Positions 43,501 through 55,696 of a stretch of 64,000 nt of DNA are shown here, in pieces; within the stretch, counting starts at the first letter, position 1; the number at the start of each line of letters is the position of its first letter. The translations under genes were made by a program, and so were the position numbers. A model generated the notes under the pieces. The model was not told where the DNA came from and did not search any database. It saw only the letters and a list, made by a program, of their open reading frames with translations. Origin of the DNA: Clarkia xantiana subsp. parviflora. Taxonomy: Eukaryota; Streptophyta; Magnoliopsida; Myrtales; Onagraceae. The DNA is taken from NCBI GenBank assembly GCA_036873135.1, contig JAPTYO010000008.1, positions 31,336,761 to 31,400,760 of the forward strand. The letters are read 5' to 3'.

Positions 43501-44408
43501 CGTTGGTAATAATGAGCTAGTGATTCGTCGGGCCTCTGCACCACCTGGGTCAGGGACCTCACGCTCTTCAATAAACGTCTCCGACCCTGGTACTGCTGAA
43601 TGAATCGATCATGCATATCTGCCCAGCAAGTGATGCAGCCTGGGGGTAGACTAAAGAACCAGGTCAGGGCTCTTTCTCCAAGTGTGTTTGGGAACAGCGT
43701 ACACACTATGTCTTCACTCGGGGCTCTTCCCAGACACGCCATAAGGTGTTTCTGGACATGACGAACCGGATCTCCTTCGCCATCGTACTCCTTTATCGCG
43801 GGGATGCCTAGCCCAGGCGGGGCTAGGGTGTCGATGAGTCGGGGAACGAAGGGATGAGTGGATCGATCCCTTAGCTCCGACACCAACGGCTTCTGTTCTC
43901 CCATGCAGATGTTCACGATCTTTACCACCTGGTCGGGAGTGATGGGACCATTCAGGGGAATGGTCCTGTGCTGTACTGGTCCTGGCCCATCAACCACGAA
44001 TCTCTCCGGCTGACCTGTTGCCTTACTCCCGTCCTGGCCACGGGGCGGGGCTTCCTGTGCGTTCCGACCCTCCGTTGGCGGGGCCACTTCCTCCAACGGG
44101 GGCATCTCCTCCTGCCTCCTTGCAGCCTCTCTCCGATCCAAGAGAGCCTATACGGCCGCCAGAAACATGGGCATGGCTTCCGCCACGGCCCTTGTCAAGT
44201 CTGTAGCTGGGGGAGCCTCCTGCCCCCTATTGCCCTGGTGCCGAGGAGCAATATCTTCTGGACCTCCATTGTGCCCCCCTGTCTGGGAGAGCTCAGCCGG
44301 GGGATGGTTCTAGTTTTCCTCCTGTTCTGGTACTGAATCCAGATTCGTTGCAGCGGGGTGACGGGAACCACCGGATTGTCCCTGTCTTCTGTGCTTGCCA
44401 GCCGCCAT
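40473..44408 (-). pseudogene. Gypsy-B gag, protease, reverse transcriptase and first RNase H
   Basis: The ATG at 44408 lies 36 bases after the primer site. In-frame TAG codons at 44312-44310 and 44150-44148 interrupt gag; from 44141 it stays open for 1222 codons. Numbering from there: capsid with EGDPVRHVQKHLMACLGR and GKTIRTFIRNLTAPYG; CRFHRANGHDTNHC near 370; an Arg-Ser repeat near 410; protease IDGGSSSD near 528; polymerase with VDFRDLNKACPKD and YVDD at 897-900; then a first RNase H-like domain (VYYVSKAFAKSELNYPA, LRPYFHAHEITVLT). The frame changes before the second RNase H. Two stops and a shift make it non-functional as it stands. Confidence 0.9.
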
Positions 44409-44444
44409 TGATCGAGTAGAAGTCATATCAGCTTTTTGTTTGTT

Positions 44445-44462
44445 TCCCACAGACGGCGCCAA
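44445..44462 (-). promoter_or_regulatory. Gypsy-B primer-binding site
   Basis: On the minus strand TTGGCGCCGTCTGTGGGA abuts the LTR end (GTGATCCAACA). It is shared with gypsy-C in its first 14 bases, so one tRNA could prime both. Confidence 0.85.
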
Positions 44463-45161
44463 TGTTGGATCACGGTGGAACTCCGGTACGGACTTTGACG
44501 GCAATCCTAGCTCCTTTGCTCCACGCAATCCTGCAAGAGGGGATAGACCGGGCGGTGACCCAGAATCCCTCTCCGATGCTTAAATGAGTGCCCAATACGA
44601 ACTGGCAAGCAAATAATCTCAAAGGGTATGTAATTCAACGTAAGTCATCTGAGGTGATCTCCTGCCCTTTTATAGGCAGAGAGATGCCTCAGGTACCTGG
44701 CGAACCGTTGGGGGTGGTTAGCCCGTATCCCGCGTATCTCGGATGTGATCTCGCGTATCTCAGCCATGCCCCGCGTATCTCGGCCACGCTCCGTGTATCT
44801 TAACCACGTTCCGCGTATCTCGGCCACGCCCCGCATATCTTGGCCTTATCCTCTGATAATCGAGTCCCGACTCCCGTCGGGGACTCCAGAGTTATCTCGT
44901 TGTGTCACCGCTCGGGGCCCCTCGTCATCGTGACAGGGCCAATCATTCTCAGGGATTCATCATCGGGGCCTACTTAAAGGCTTCTCATCGGGAGCTTCCA
45001 GCTCATCTGTCGGAACCGACTCTGTCGGGACCTTCCATCGTCGGGACTCCCTTCGTCGGGACCCTTCTCCTAGGTCATCTTGACCTTCATTTTGGGCCTA
45101 GTGGGCCTGTTTGCCGTTTCCTCACCGTTAAAGGGCCTGACGGCTATAGTCGAACCCATCA
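44463..45161 (-). repeat. Gypsy-B 5' LTR
   Basis: The 699-bp repeat is nearly identical to 23435-24148. The minus-strand TATA box is at 44667-44674 and the upstream repeat block at about 44728-44843. The duplication CTGAT follows at 45162-45166. Confidence 0.94.
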
Positions 45162-45166
45162 CTGAT

Positions 45167-47097
45167 GAAGTATAGTAAAAGGTACGCCTCGTCTGCCACA
45201 TATATGAAACTGTTAAACATTTTATATCGCTAAGTCTACTGATATGATTCACTTGTGAATTTTTTTCAGGGACGTTGGTGAAGATGGCTGGAGTTTTCCT
45301 TTTCGACTTTACTTTTCCTTTACCTCTAGAAGCTTTGTAATGTATCTCAGTGCAGTATCATTGTCTTTCTCTTATTATCAATAAATATTTATGTTTAGTT
45401 AATGATGATTCAGAATTATTGAATAAAGTAGTAACCATTCAGTTCATGATTTGTCCTACTTATCAAAATTAATCGACCCGATTAAACATGACCGATCCGA
45501 AACAAATAACTAATTTGTTAATCCTCCAGTAAAACGGTTGGATCAAATAAATTGCATAATCGATTGCATAATTTCAAAAGCAAACCGACCGTTAATTTCA
45601 TTCTTATTTATTAGCACTCCATTTAAAACAATTATTTGCGTAATAATTAAAACATGTTCAAACCGATTAAGTTAAATTTGGAAACGAAATGATTTAAACC
45701 ACGAGATAAAACTGGTTTTATGCGTCGTACGTGCGTGTACCTAGAAATATTGAACACATCGTTTTAAAGTACAAATTTAATAATTAAGTGTTTTAATGTA
45801 TGAATGCTAATTTTTGTTTATGACTCCTTGGAAATAACTCATTGATGACTACTATAATCAAGAAGAAGTATGCTTTAATGCTACTACGATCTAGTAGTAC
45901 ATCAACTATAGCATTAAGCATGAGCTCAAATGCATAGTCCATGAGATGGATAAGTATCTGGATGAGTTAATAAACGAAAGGAAGTAGTCAGTAAAACGGA
46001 ACTCCCACTATAGGCCATTAACGAAAAGTTTGGCTATGCAATCATATTATTAAATACTTCAAGTAACATAGTTTAAAATTACATTATGTCAGAACTCAAC
46101 ATTAATTATTCCTATGGAATGTAATTAGGTTGATTTCATATTAATGTAACACTATGTTCCAATAAAATCGGTTGAAACGTTACCTTAAAAGCTAAGAAAT
46201 GATTCGGGTGAAACCTTATCATAAAGCAGCATTAATTTGCACATTAAACATGTATTTATCAAGAGTACGGTCTACTCTTAATGAATACAAGTTTAAGATA
46301 AGCTTGGATTAATGGTAACGTGGACGAACATGACACATTATAGAAATTTGAGGATGGACTTCCAATTCTTTGCGAAACGAAACGAACAAAAGTGCTGATC
46401 AGATCAAAATGGATAACGAAGATTCTCAGGTCCCACTTACTTCGAGTAGGAGAATGATATAGCATTAGTGAATGCATTAGTGAATGACATGGTAAATGAT
46501 GATGGAAACGTCCTCATAATAAATCCAGTGGGAGGGCTCACTCCCCCTCACATAATCATCACTAAGTGTTAATGTGAATCAAGTCGGACCTGATAATCAT
46601 AATGCTGAACCATTGGATGAAAATCCAATAGTCGTCGCAACTGCCCATTATTCCTAGTTGGATGAAATGACTAACTTGATTACAGATCCTAGTGATCAAG
46701 GAATAAATCTTGGAGATAAAATCCCGAGACCAATAGGTCATCCTGAAAAAGTTGCAAACCAATGCTCTGGCACCGCCATTGTTCCCAGTGGGAGTAATCC
46801 TCTGAGAAGAAGCATTATTCCTAGTGGGGGTAACGATCAGAATTAAGATGAGATTATCGAGCCTAGACTTAGTCTAAGGCAAAGAACTTCTTTTAAGAAG
46901 TATCCCATCAAGTGAGACATTCGTTCACGAACCAGTGACGGTTCGGTAAGCATTGGAAGAACCTCAAACGTCGGAATCGAGGAAAACAACGGAGGATGAA
47001 AATGCCTAAATTAGAACGAATTCGGTTTTGGTCTTCAGTTGATTTATCTTCTAATCACAGAGCTAGAAAGTGAAATTTTATAATTCATTACTGATAG
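45167..47097 (+). other. Copia-4 eroded middle region
   Basis: It continues copia-4 after gypsy-B and matches copia-1 from about 1260 to 3080. Protease and integrase cannot be read in any frame. About 46430-46860 matches the linker of copia-2. No independent gene. Confidence 0.7.
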
Positions 47098-48462
47098 AAA
47101 ATTTGAGTGGTGCAAAACTCGAATGATTGCGAAAGGATATACTCGAATTCACGAAGTGGACTTTCATGAAACATACTCACCAACTGTGCGTTACACCACA
47201 GTTAGAGCCATCTTTGCCCTTATTGCAAGCCTCGATCACGAGCCTGCATCAAATGGATGTTAAAGACCACATTTCTCCATGGAAACCTGGAGGAAGAGAT
47301 CCATATGGAGCAGCCAGAGGGTTTTATTACTCCTGGGAAAGAACATAAAGTTTTCAAACTCCAAAAGATCTATTTACGGTCTTAAACAATCGTCTCGGAA
47401 ATAGTATCGCTGATTCCACAAGGAAATCGTCGGAAACGGATTTTTGAACCTTCACAAGGATCCCTGCGTTTACACCAAGACCTCCTGGTCTAAGTATGTC
47501 ATCATAATCTTATACGTGATGGCATACTCATTGCTGCGAACGATGTGAGTTTCATGAACAAATCAAAATCCTGGTTATCATCAGCATTTGATATGAAAGA
47601 CATGGAAGAGGCCACGTACATCTTAGGGATTAAAATTTTCCGAGATCGTGCCGCCCGGAGATTGTGTCTATCTCAAGAATCATATATCAACAAAATGTTG
47701 AAAAGATTCAGAATGCTCGATACTAAACCCGTGGATACGCCGATTGTGTTCGGGTGCGTGTTGTCGAAGCGTGATGGACCGAAAAACCAGCAGGAGCGTG
47801 AACAGATGATGAATGCAGAGTATCTAAGCATGGTAGAAAGTTTAATGTACGCCATGTTGTGTACTCGGCCAGACATCTGTTACGCTGTGGGCCTAGTAGC
47901 AAGATTCCAGTCAGATCCTAGCTATCAACATTTAAAGGCCGTAAAACGAATTATAAGATATCTGAAAGGTACTGCCGACTATGTTCTGTGCTATAAGGGC
48001 AGGCAAATCGAATTGACTGGTTATAGTGACGCCGACCACGGTGGCGATCCGAACGATCGTAAGTCCACCACAGGGGGAGTTTTTTTCCTCCTTGCTGATG
48101 CTGCCATATCATGGGTAAGCAAGAAGCAATCATGTGTCGCGCTTTCCTCTGTTGAATCAGAATTCGTTGCCCTTTCTAAAAACGCACAAGAAGCAGTCTG
48201 GCTGAAAAGGCTTCTTACTGCATTAATTGGCACTAACAAGAAGAGCAAACCTGTGAAGGTATACTCCGACAGTCAGGCAGCCATTGCAGTAGTTAAGAAT
48301 CCAAAGTACCATAGTAGGACCAAACACATTGATGTGAATTACAATATAATCGCTTTAGAATACTTGCCCACAGACAATATGGCCGCAGACCCATTAACTA
48401 AGCCATTACGTAGAGAAATTTTCGAAAAGCACGTAAAACTGCTTGGATTACGTAGGGCTTGA
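47098..48462 (+). pseudogene. Copia-4 reverse transcriptase and RNase H
   Basis: The first half is frameshifted; the catalytic site region reads LYV, then breaks by a one-base loss near 47515, where YVDD stands in copia-1 and copia-2. From 47545 a 305-codon frame is open: KDMEEATYILGIKI, YAVGLVARFQSDPSYQHLK, YSDADHGGDPNDRKSTTGGV, CVALSSVESEFVALSK, VYSDSQAAIAVVKNPKYH and PLRREIFEKHVKLLGLRRA at the end. This is polymerase C-terminus plus full RNase H. A segment between HIDVNYN and IIALEY seems short compared with copia-2. Confidence 0.86.
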
Positions 48463-49559
48463 TAAGTGTCTTGTAAGAGTGATGGAATTCTGACATTTGC
48501 AAATTGAGTATATGATCTATCGACGTCATAATGATAAATAACATCGGATTTTACGGTCTATAAACTAAGTCGTAGGAAGAAGTAAAACTCTTCCACCAAA
48601 ATTATGTCGAATGTGAACCTTGCCTCGTCACACAGGCATGGTCATCTTGTAGGAGAGGGGAACCTCTACCACAACAATATTGGCTAAGAACCAAAGGGAT
48701 AAACCTGGTTAAACGAAACGATAACTTGGTCACACTTATAGCATGACTTAATCTTCGTTTTGTCAATCGCTGTGTTGGACTCTGTCCATCATTAAAATCA
48801 CATTCAGGGCCAGATGAAAGACTCTGCGATAGCATGATTGACATATCCCACCCCTGGCTTGTCCAGCTGCGCTATCGACGCGTGCTTCATACTACGCGTG
48901 CCATGTTCGACCACGGGGTCATGCTCGGTTGTGCTAGCTAGAATCCTTGTGATTCGAAGGGCGCATACTTCTTCACCTTAAGCGTGTGATTGATCCCGGG
49001 TGTCTTATGAAGAGGCACCCAAAGTATCCTCTCGGAATCAGAACTTATGCCTAAGGTCTAGCTCAATGTTCGCTTCCCGGCGTACGAGCGTAGAGCCAAA
49101 GAAAACGGCCAAGTGACCACGTCTTGGAAACCGGTTGAGTTAGACTAAGGGTATAAGCTATGGGGATTTTCATGCTCATCTATAATTCATCGACTCTTGT
49201 GTTCACTAAGTGGCTACCAGCCGGATATTAGTTGAAGGTTGTGAACACTTGTACGGATGCCCTGGAGAAGTATTCCTATGTGGAAAACTGGGCAATTCGA
49301 GAATTATCAGTTGACCAAGGATATAGTGCGGTACATATTTTATTTTTGACAGGATTGATTTACGAAAGGGAATCAACGTTCTACAGGCGCTACAACACTC
49401 CTAACAGATGAGTAGCACGATGTCCGTCGTATCCGCCGGTCGCACGGCAAACCTCGTATGAACTATTCGGAGACGGAGACAATGACTGAAGACAAAAATA
49501 TTGATTCTATTGGATGACAATACATTAACAGGCACCCTCCCATTCCAGCGAGTGGGAGC
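48463..49559 (+). other. Copia-4 3' tail and polypurine tract
   Basis: Homologous to the tails of copia-1, -2 and -8. It ends with GCGAGTGGGAGC before the LTR. No gene seen. Confidence 0.78.
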
Positions 49560-49888
49560 TGTTAGCATGTGGTGACGTGGCGCCGTAATTGGTAGCCCGT
49601 CATTGTTAAGAAAATTACCTAAGTTAATTAGGTAATTGTCACATTAGGTTAATTGGGCCAAGACCCAATCCCTAATTGACATGGGATCCCCCTTAATAAG
49701 CATGGTTCAGTCGAACCATGTACCACATTGGTTGGAGTGGACTTTTGTCCACTCCACCAATGCTATATATAGGGGGTCTCCTAAGGGGTTTAACACATCA
49801 ATAAAATTAATAAGTCCCTACATTGAGGAACTTGAGAGAAACCCTCTCACCCTTAGTTGAGATTTTCGGTGTACATCAGTCCGAGGTT

Positions 49889-50077
49889 TATAGGAATGTA
49901 TATTCCATACATTCCATACTTGACACATTTGCATACTAGTCTAGCTTACTTACACTCTAAGTTAGTTAGTTAGTTAGATGCTCTCTTCTCCTATATATAC
50001 CTTGATCTACCAACTGTACAAACTTATTTTGGTTGTTAATACATTTTGATATTCATCCAAGATCCTCTCTATTCATA
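49889..50077 (+). repeat. Copia-5 5' LTR
   Basis: 189 bp from TATAGGAATGTATATTCC to CTCTATTCATA. The TATA box TATATATA is at 49992-49999. Confidence 0.95.
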
Positions 50078-50089
50078 TGGTATCATAGC
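50078..50089 (+). promoter_or_regulatory. Copia-5 primer-binding site
   Basis: TGGTATCATAGC abuts the LTR. It differs by one base from the usual TGGTATCAGAGC seen in copia-3, -4 and -6, which would weaken pairing with initiator tRNA-Met. Confidence 0.88.
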
Positions 50090-50635
50090 AAACGGCAATT
50101 TCTTGCTAGTCAAGCAACATCCATTTCCGGTGAACTTTGAGCTTCATTTCCAAGTTTTCAGCTGGATTTTGTGGTTTTAATCATCAATACGTTGGATTCC
50201 GACTCTTTGTAAGTCTTCTACATCATCAATTGAGTTGTGTTTCAGCTCAATTGAATCTGCATTTGGATCATATCAGCCTAGATTGATCAGTTCTTGCTTT
50301 TCAAGCAAAGTTCTTCGGCGTTTGCTTCGTCTTCAAGCTTTGACTGATTAGGTGATTGATTAGCTATTTTTCTTGATTACGAGCATTGATTTCGTAATCT
50401 TGATCCATTTGCGACTGTTTCTGGATTTGATTCATGCCTAGATTCATTCTGGATCATTGCGTGATCTTGTTTCTGTTGCGCATACTTGGTGTTCTTGTTA
50501 GTATTGCTTGTTGTTGAAGTTCATCAACTTCTGGGAATTCCGTTGGGTTTCAGCTGTTGTGGTTGATAGATTGTTGAAGTTTGTTGTTCTTTACGTCAAA
50601 TTCAGTTGAGTTTCTGGAAATTTGGTCATTGGAAC
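50090..50635 (+). other. Copia-5 leader
   Basis: About 550 bp of T-rich non-coding leader, closely similar to 61509-62055 of copia-6. Confidence 0.75.
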
Positions 50636-51121
50636 ATGGCTACCTACTCGATTGAAGATCCACTATCCTTGCATCCCTCGGACACCACTGGATTGTTGCT
50701 GATTCTTTTTCAGCTTCAAGGATCAAGCAATTATCATGCATGGAGCACAGCTATCAAGGAGGGACTGCTTGTAAAGAACAAGATTGGATTTATAGATGGT
50801 ACATGCTCACGTTTGAATGTGCCTGTAGCTCAATATGTGAGATGGGACAGAGCCAATGCTTTGGTTAAAGCTTGGTTAAGGAACACAGTTGCTAAGGAGT
50901 TGGTGAATGGGCTGGTTTACAACACCACTGCTTTGTCTATTTGGCTTGATCTCAAAGAAATGTTTGAGAAGATTGATGGAACACAAATTTTTCAGCTCAC
51001 AAGGGAAATTTATCAATGTTCACAAGGTGCTCAGTCTATCACTGAATACTTTGGGAGGATGAAACAACTTTGGGATGCTTTGGGTTCCATTGATGACCTA
51101 AGGCTTGAAATGTTCAGTTGA
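50636..51121 (+). pseudogene. Copia-5 gag, first part
   Basis: The ATG at 50636 gives MATYSIEDPLSLHPSDTTG, then FQLQGSSNYHAWSTAIKEGL and KNKIGFIDGTC, the conserved start of Ale/Retrofit-like gag, and DGTQIFQLTREIYQCSQG. It ends early because of an extra A in the GAAATG stretch at about 51107-51112; copia-3 reads through here as LECTAD. Gag then continues in the next frame. It forms the particle and binds RNA. Confidence 0.88.
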
Positions 51122-54100
51122 TAGTAAGTTGATCAATGAGCATAAGGAGAAACAGAAATTGATTGCTTTTCTCTTAGGCTTGAATGAATCATTTTCTCAT
51201 GTTAGAAGCAGTCTCCTAATGAGGCAACCATTGCCTTCATTGAGTGTGGCTTTTTCTATATTGCTACAAGAGGAAAGCCAACGTGCTATCTCTGGTTCTA
51301 TAGGGGATTTAGGGGAGGCCACAGCCTTATATTCTCAAAGGAACTTCATCAATACAAGAGGTAGTGGAGGATATAACTCAGGAAGCAATGGCTTTAACAA
51401 TGTTGTTTCTTTCCCAAGGAATTACAATGGCAATGGCTCTTCTTCTAATGGAGCTAACCAAGGATCCTATTCAGGTGGTTTCAATGGCAAGGGAGGCAAA
51501 GTTGATAAGTCAACTTGGTTTTGCTCATTTTGTGGTAAGAAGGGACACAAGTTAGATACTTGTTGGAAAAAGCATCCACACCTTGCACCCTCCACAGCCT
51601 TGAAAAGACCTTGGAATGCAGCCAAAATGAGCATGGATGATGAGACTCCTTCCTCTACTTTGGTGAAACATGTGGCTGCAGGGGACAAAAGAATTTTTCA
51701 TGGAACTAAGGAGCAAACAATTCTTCACACTGGCTTGGATAGAAGGGTTCAACACATTGCTATTCAAGATGACTTTGATCCTCTTTCATTTCAAGAGGAT
51801 GAGCCTATTTGTGTGAACATGATAGGTATATCCTCTACATCTAGTTCATCCATGATTTGGATTGTAGACTCAGGTGCTACTAACCACATTACTCACCATT
51901 TAAGCTGGTTGCACAATATAAGGAAGGCTGATTCCCCTCATCAATTTGTTCACTTACCAAATGGCAATAAGTGCAAGGTCACTCATATTGGGAGCTGCTC
52001 CTTTTCCTCTGGTTTTACCTTGAATGACATCCTTTATGTGCCTGATTTCAACTTCAACTTGATCTCAGTGTCTAAGCTTTCTACTCGGTTGAATTGCAAA
52101 GTTATATTTACTTGTGCAAATATGTTGATTCAGGGCCATGTTGGGAAACCAATGGTGATTGGTGAGAGATCCAAAGGTCTTTACATACTCAGGAATTCAC
52201 TACCTTCATGCTCAAGCAAGGTGGTGGCAGCTCATACTACTTCAAAGGCAAATAAAGAGGATGCTTCTTGGCTTTGGCATAGCCGTTTAGGACACATATC
52301 ATACACTCATGTAGGTCATTTGAATGAAGTATTGTGTTTAAATGAATCTTCAAATAAATGTGTCAAACATTGTACCATTTGCCCTTTGGCCAAGCAATCA
52401 AGATTATCTTTCCCTATTAGTCATTCTCATGCCTCTGTTCCTTTTGCCTTGATACATTTGGATCTTTGGGGTCCATACCAAGTTCCTACAATCAAAGGTT
52501 ATCAATACTTCCTCACCATTGTGGATGACTTTTCCAGGGCAACTTGGGTCTTTCTAATGAAGAACAAAAGTGATACCTTCATTCATATTCAAAGCTTCTT
52601 ATTGATGGTTCAGACTCAGTTTGGAACTATGGTGAAGATTGCTAGGAGTGATAATGGATCTGAGTTCATCAACTCTATTTGCAAGGATCATTTCCTTCTT
52701 TTGGGAATTCAACATCAAACTAGTTGCACATACACTCCTCAGCAGAATGGTAGAGTGGAGCGCAAGCATAGACAAATTTTGAATGTGGCAAGGGCATTGA
52801 GGTTCCAAGCTTGTATGCCTATCAAGTATTGGGGCTATTGTGTTCTCGCTGCTTGTTATTTGATGAATAGGTTACCTTCATCTTCTTTAGGGTTCAAGTC
52901 TCCTATGGAGGTTCTTTATGGCAAGCCACCTTCCATTAATCATTTGAGGATCATGGGTTGCCTATGTTTTGCCACAAACTTGAACAACTCTGACAAGTTT
53001 AGTTCAAGAGCTGAGCCTTGCATCTTCATGGGATACTCTACTTCTCAAAAAGGTTATCTTGTGATGAAGATTTCCAATTCAGCATTTCAAGTTTCAAGGG
53101 ATGTTGTTTTTCATGAGCATATCTTTCCTTTTGGCATGTCTAAGGCAGAATTGAGATCCCTATTACCTACTTGCTTAGGGTCCAAGTTATTAGTTGAGGA
53201 GTTTTCTTCTAGTTCACCAATGGTTGAGGATGCTCTTCCTCAGCACTCCACAATTGAGGATGCTCTTCCTCAGCTCCCCATAGTAGAGGATGTTCCTTTG
53301 GTTGACACTCCACAAGTACCAATCTTAAGAAGGAGTGCAAGGATTGCTCAGTTAAGAAAGGATTCTTCTTCAAATGTTGCTTTTGGTATGGAGAAATACA
53401 TTGTCTATGATCATCTTAATCCTACCTTCAATTGCTTCTTGGCCTCTATTGACAAGATCAAGGAGCCTTCTACATATAAGCAAGCAATCAAAGACTCAAA
53501 TTGGGTGATTGCTATGAAGGAGGAGATCAAGGCCTTACAAGATAACAATACATGGAAGATTATGGAGCTGCCCCATGGGAAGTCTTCTATTGGATGCAAA
53601 TGGGTGTTTAGGATGAAGTACAACTCTGATGGATCTATTGAGAGATATAAAGCTAGGCTTGTTGCCAAAGGCTTTACCCAAATAGAAGGGACTGATTTCA
53701 ATGAGACCTTTTCTCCTGTGGTGAAGATGACAACTGTGAGAATGGTTTTGGCTATGGCAGCCTCTCATTCTTGGGGACTCTTTCACATGGATGTCAACAA
53801 TGCTTTTCATCAAGGTGATTTGCATGAAGAAGTTTATATGGACATTCCTCAAGGTTTTGATTCTCCTATGATCACTCCTGGTGCTTCTAAACGTGTATGC
53901 AAACTTTTGAAATCACTTTATGGGTTAAAGCAAGCATCTAGACAATGGAACATCAAGCTCACCAACACCTTATTGGAAAATGGTTATTCTCAAAGTGCCT
54001 CGGATCATTCCTTGTTCACCAAGGCAAATGGTAAAGACAGAGTGTATCTTCTCATTTATGTGGATGATTTGCTCATCACAGGCTCAAGTGCTTCTATGAT

Positions 54101-55070
54101 TGATCACTTGAAGTCCATTCTGAAATCTCATTTTAAGCTCAAGGATTTGGGCAACTTGAGGTATTTCTTAGGATTGGAAATTGCAAGGTCCAAAGAAGGT
54201 TTGGTCATCAACCAAAGGAAGTATGCCCTTGAGCTTATTGAGGAGGCTGGTTTGGGGGCTGCTAGACCTTGTGAGACTCCCATGGAGTTCAATCTCAAAC
54301 TAACAATTTGCGCATATGATGAAGCAACTAACACCTCCTCAGATGATTTGCCTCTTGAAGATGTGTCTGCTTATAGAATATTGGTGGGCAAGTTATTGTA
54401 TTTGACAATGACTAGGCCAAATATTAGCTTTGCAGTTCAAAGGCTAAGTCAATTTGTTGACAAGCCTAAGAAATCCCATCATGATGCAGCTATAAGGGTG
54501 ATCAAGTACGTCAAAGGTACTCCTGGCCAAGGACTTCTACATCCAACCAACATTGCACTTGACTTGAGTCTTTATTGTGATTCAGATTGGGCAGCTTGTC
54601 CATTTAGTAGGAAGTCCATTAGTGCATATTGTGTAAAACTTGGTGGAGCTATGGTAGGGTGGAAAGTGAAGAAACAAGACACGGTTTCCCTTTCAAGTGC
54701 AGAGGCAGAATACAGATGTTTGAGGGCAGCCATTCAGGAAGCTCTTTGGGTTACTAGACTTCTAAAGGAGCTTGGGGTGCAAGTCACTTAGCCCATTCCT
54801 ATATTCACTGATAGTCGGTCTGCAGTGAAGATAGCCAAAAACCCAATGTTCCATGAACGTACCAAGCATATTGAACTAGATTGCCATTTTACTAGGCACC
54901 ACATTCAATCAGGGCAAGTTGCTCCAACACATGTTGCTTCTAGAAATCAGTTGGCAGATTTGTTGACAAAGGCTCTAATCAAGAAGCAGCACATTGCCTT
55001 GCTTAGGCTCTATGGTATCAAGGATGTTTTTCATGAAAAGACAAGAGAAGAAAAGGATGGGAGCATATAG
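51105..55070 (+). pseudogene. Copia-5 gag end, protease, integrase, reverse transcriptase, RNase H
   Basis: Open for 1228 codons, then one TAG at 54789-54791, then the same frame to 55070. Numbering from 51105: zinc knuckle CSFCGKKGHKLDTC at 140; protease DSGATNH at 255; pre-integrase WLWHSRLGHISY near 385; integrase acids at 453 (HLDLWGP), 516 (RSDNGSEF) and 552 (GRVERKH), with 35 residues between the last two; polymerase YVDD at 985-988; RNase H with CDSDWAACPFSRKSIS and SSAEAEYRCLRAA; end [19 protein letters not shown]. The stop lies in RNase H before [18 protein letters not shown]. Only the upstream frameshift and this stop keep it from being a full polyprotein. Confidence 0.92.
55045..55065 (+). 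promoter_or_regulatory. Copia-5 polypurine tract
   Basis: The purine-rich run AGAAGAAAAGGATGGGAG lies immediately before the 3' LTR and overlaps the last codons. It is the expected plus-strand primer. Confidence 0.8.
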
Positions 55071-55256
55071 GAGTGTATATTCCATACATTCCATACTTGA
55101 CACATTTGTGCATACTAGTCTAGCTTACTTACACTCTAAGTTAGTTAGTTAGTTAGATGCTCTCTTCTCCTATATATACCTTGATCTACCAATTGTACAA
55201 ACTGATTTTGGTTGTTAATACATTTTGATATTCATCCAAGATCCTCTCTATTCATA
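55066..55256 (+). repeat. Copia-5 3' LTR
   Basis: 191 bp, partner of 49889-50077, followed by the duplication AGGTT. Confidence 0.95.
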
Positions 55257-55490
55257 AGGTTCTGTCCCCGTTGAAGAATCGATCAGAGGTTTTTCTATGG
55301 AGCTTATACCCCGTAGGACTTCTTCTCACCAAGAACTTGTACGGGTTCCGACCAGAGGATCAGAACTCCCTCCACAACGTTCTTGGGCAGGAAAGCTATT
55401 GAGGTATGTGTACATTATTCTGCTGCGTAATTAGATTACTTACTAGTACACGTTTAGCATTCCGTAGTATTACGTCCCCGTAATCCAACA

Positions 55491-55611
55491 ATATATATAT
55501 ATATAATATAATTTCGGCACATCAATAAATATATACATATTTATTGCAAAGATTCTATTTTTAAGACAAAAACCTTCAACAATATACATATGTATATATA
55601 AATTCGGCACA

Positions 55612-55696
<85 letters not shown>

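Larger units (their letters stand above)
23435..45161 (-). mobile_element. Gypsy-B, Tat-lineage Ty3/gypsy element
   Basis: A complete insertion in copia-4 with target duplication CTGAT (23430-23434 and 45162-45166). LTRs are 714 bp (left) and 699 bp (right). They differ by a 15-bp repeat unit and six substitutions by my count. Without gypsy-C it is about 11.3 kb. On the minus strand: 5' LTR, primer site, gag-protease-polymerase-dual RNase H-integrase, tandem repeats, an antisense multi-exon gene, then (after gypsy-C) the 3' LTR. The extra RNase H and the antisense gene are marks of the plant Tat lineage. Confidence 0.94.
49889..55256 (+). mobile_element. Copia-5, nearly intact Ale/Retrofit-like Ty1/copia element
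   Basis: Length 5368 bp, duplication AGGTT. LTRs of 189 and 191 bp differ by three substitutions and one two-base indel (counted by eye), so insertion is recent. The termini are TATAGG...TTCATA. The coding region has one frameshift (near 51110) and one stop (54789-54791) and is otherwise open. It lies in the 3' LTR of copia-4. Confidence 0.95.
20205..55490 (+). mobile_element. Copia-4, Ty1/copia element carrying nested gypsy-B/C and copia-5
   Basis: The 5' LTR is 20205-20777; the 3' LTR starts at 49560, is split by copia-5 and ends at 55490. With insertions removed the element is about 8.2 kb. I count roughly two dozen substitutions plus one 15-bp deletion between the two LTRs, clearly more than in the nested elements, as expected for an older host. 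Flanks are TATAC on the left and ATATA on the right. The site is an AT-rich microsatellite of the copia-2 leader, so a clean duplication is not visible. Confidence 0.9.
49560..55490 (+). repeat. Copia-4 3' LTR, split by copia-5
   Basis: The LTR parts are 49560-49888 and 55262-55490 (558 bp), with the AGGTT duplication at 49884-49888 and 55257-55261. Relative to the 5' LTR it lacks 15 bp within the GGAGGCCCAAAATTGGGCC region and carries roughly two dozen substitutions. Confidence 0.92.

Noticed and set aside
49889..50077. Moving the copia-5 LTR ends inward to give TG...CA
   Set aside because: The AGGTT duplication, the abutting primer site and the match with the interrupted copia-4 LTR all fix the ends at TATAGG and TTCATA.
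51100..51125. Programmed frameshift between gag and pol in copia-5
   Set aside because: Copia-3 reads through this point in one frame, and the change here is one extra A in a short A-run within gag itself, so a simple indel is more likely.
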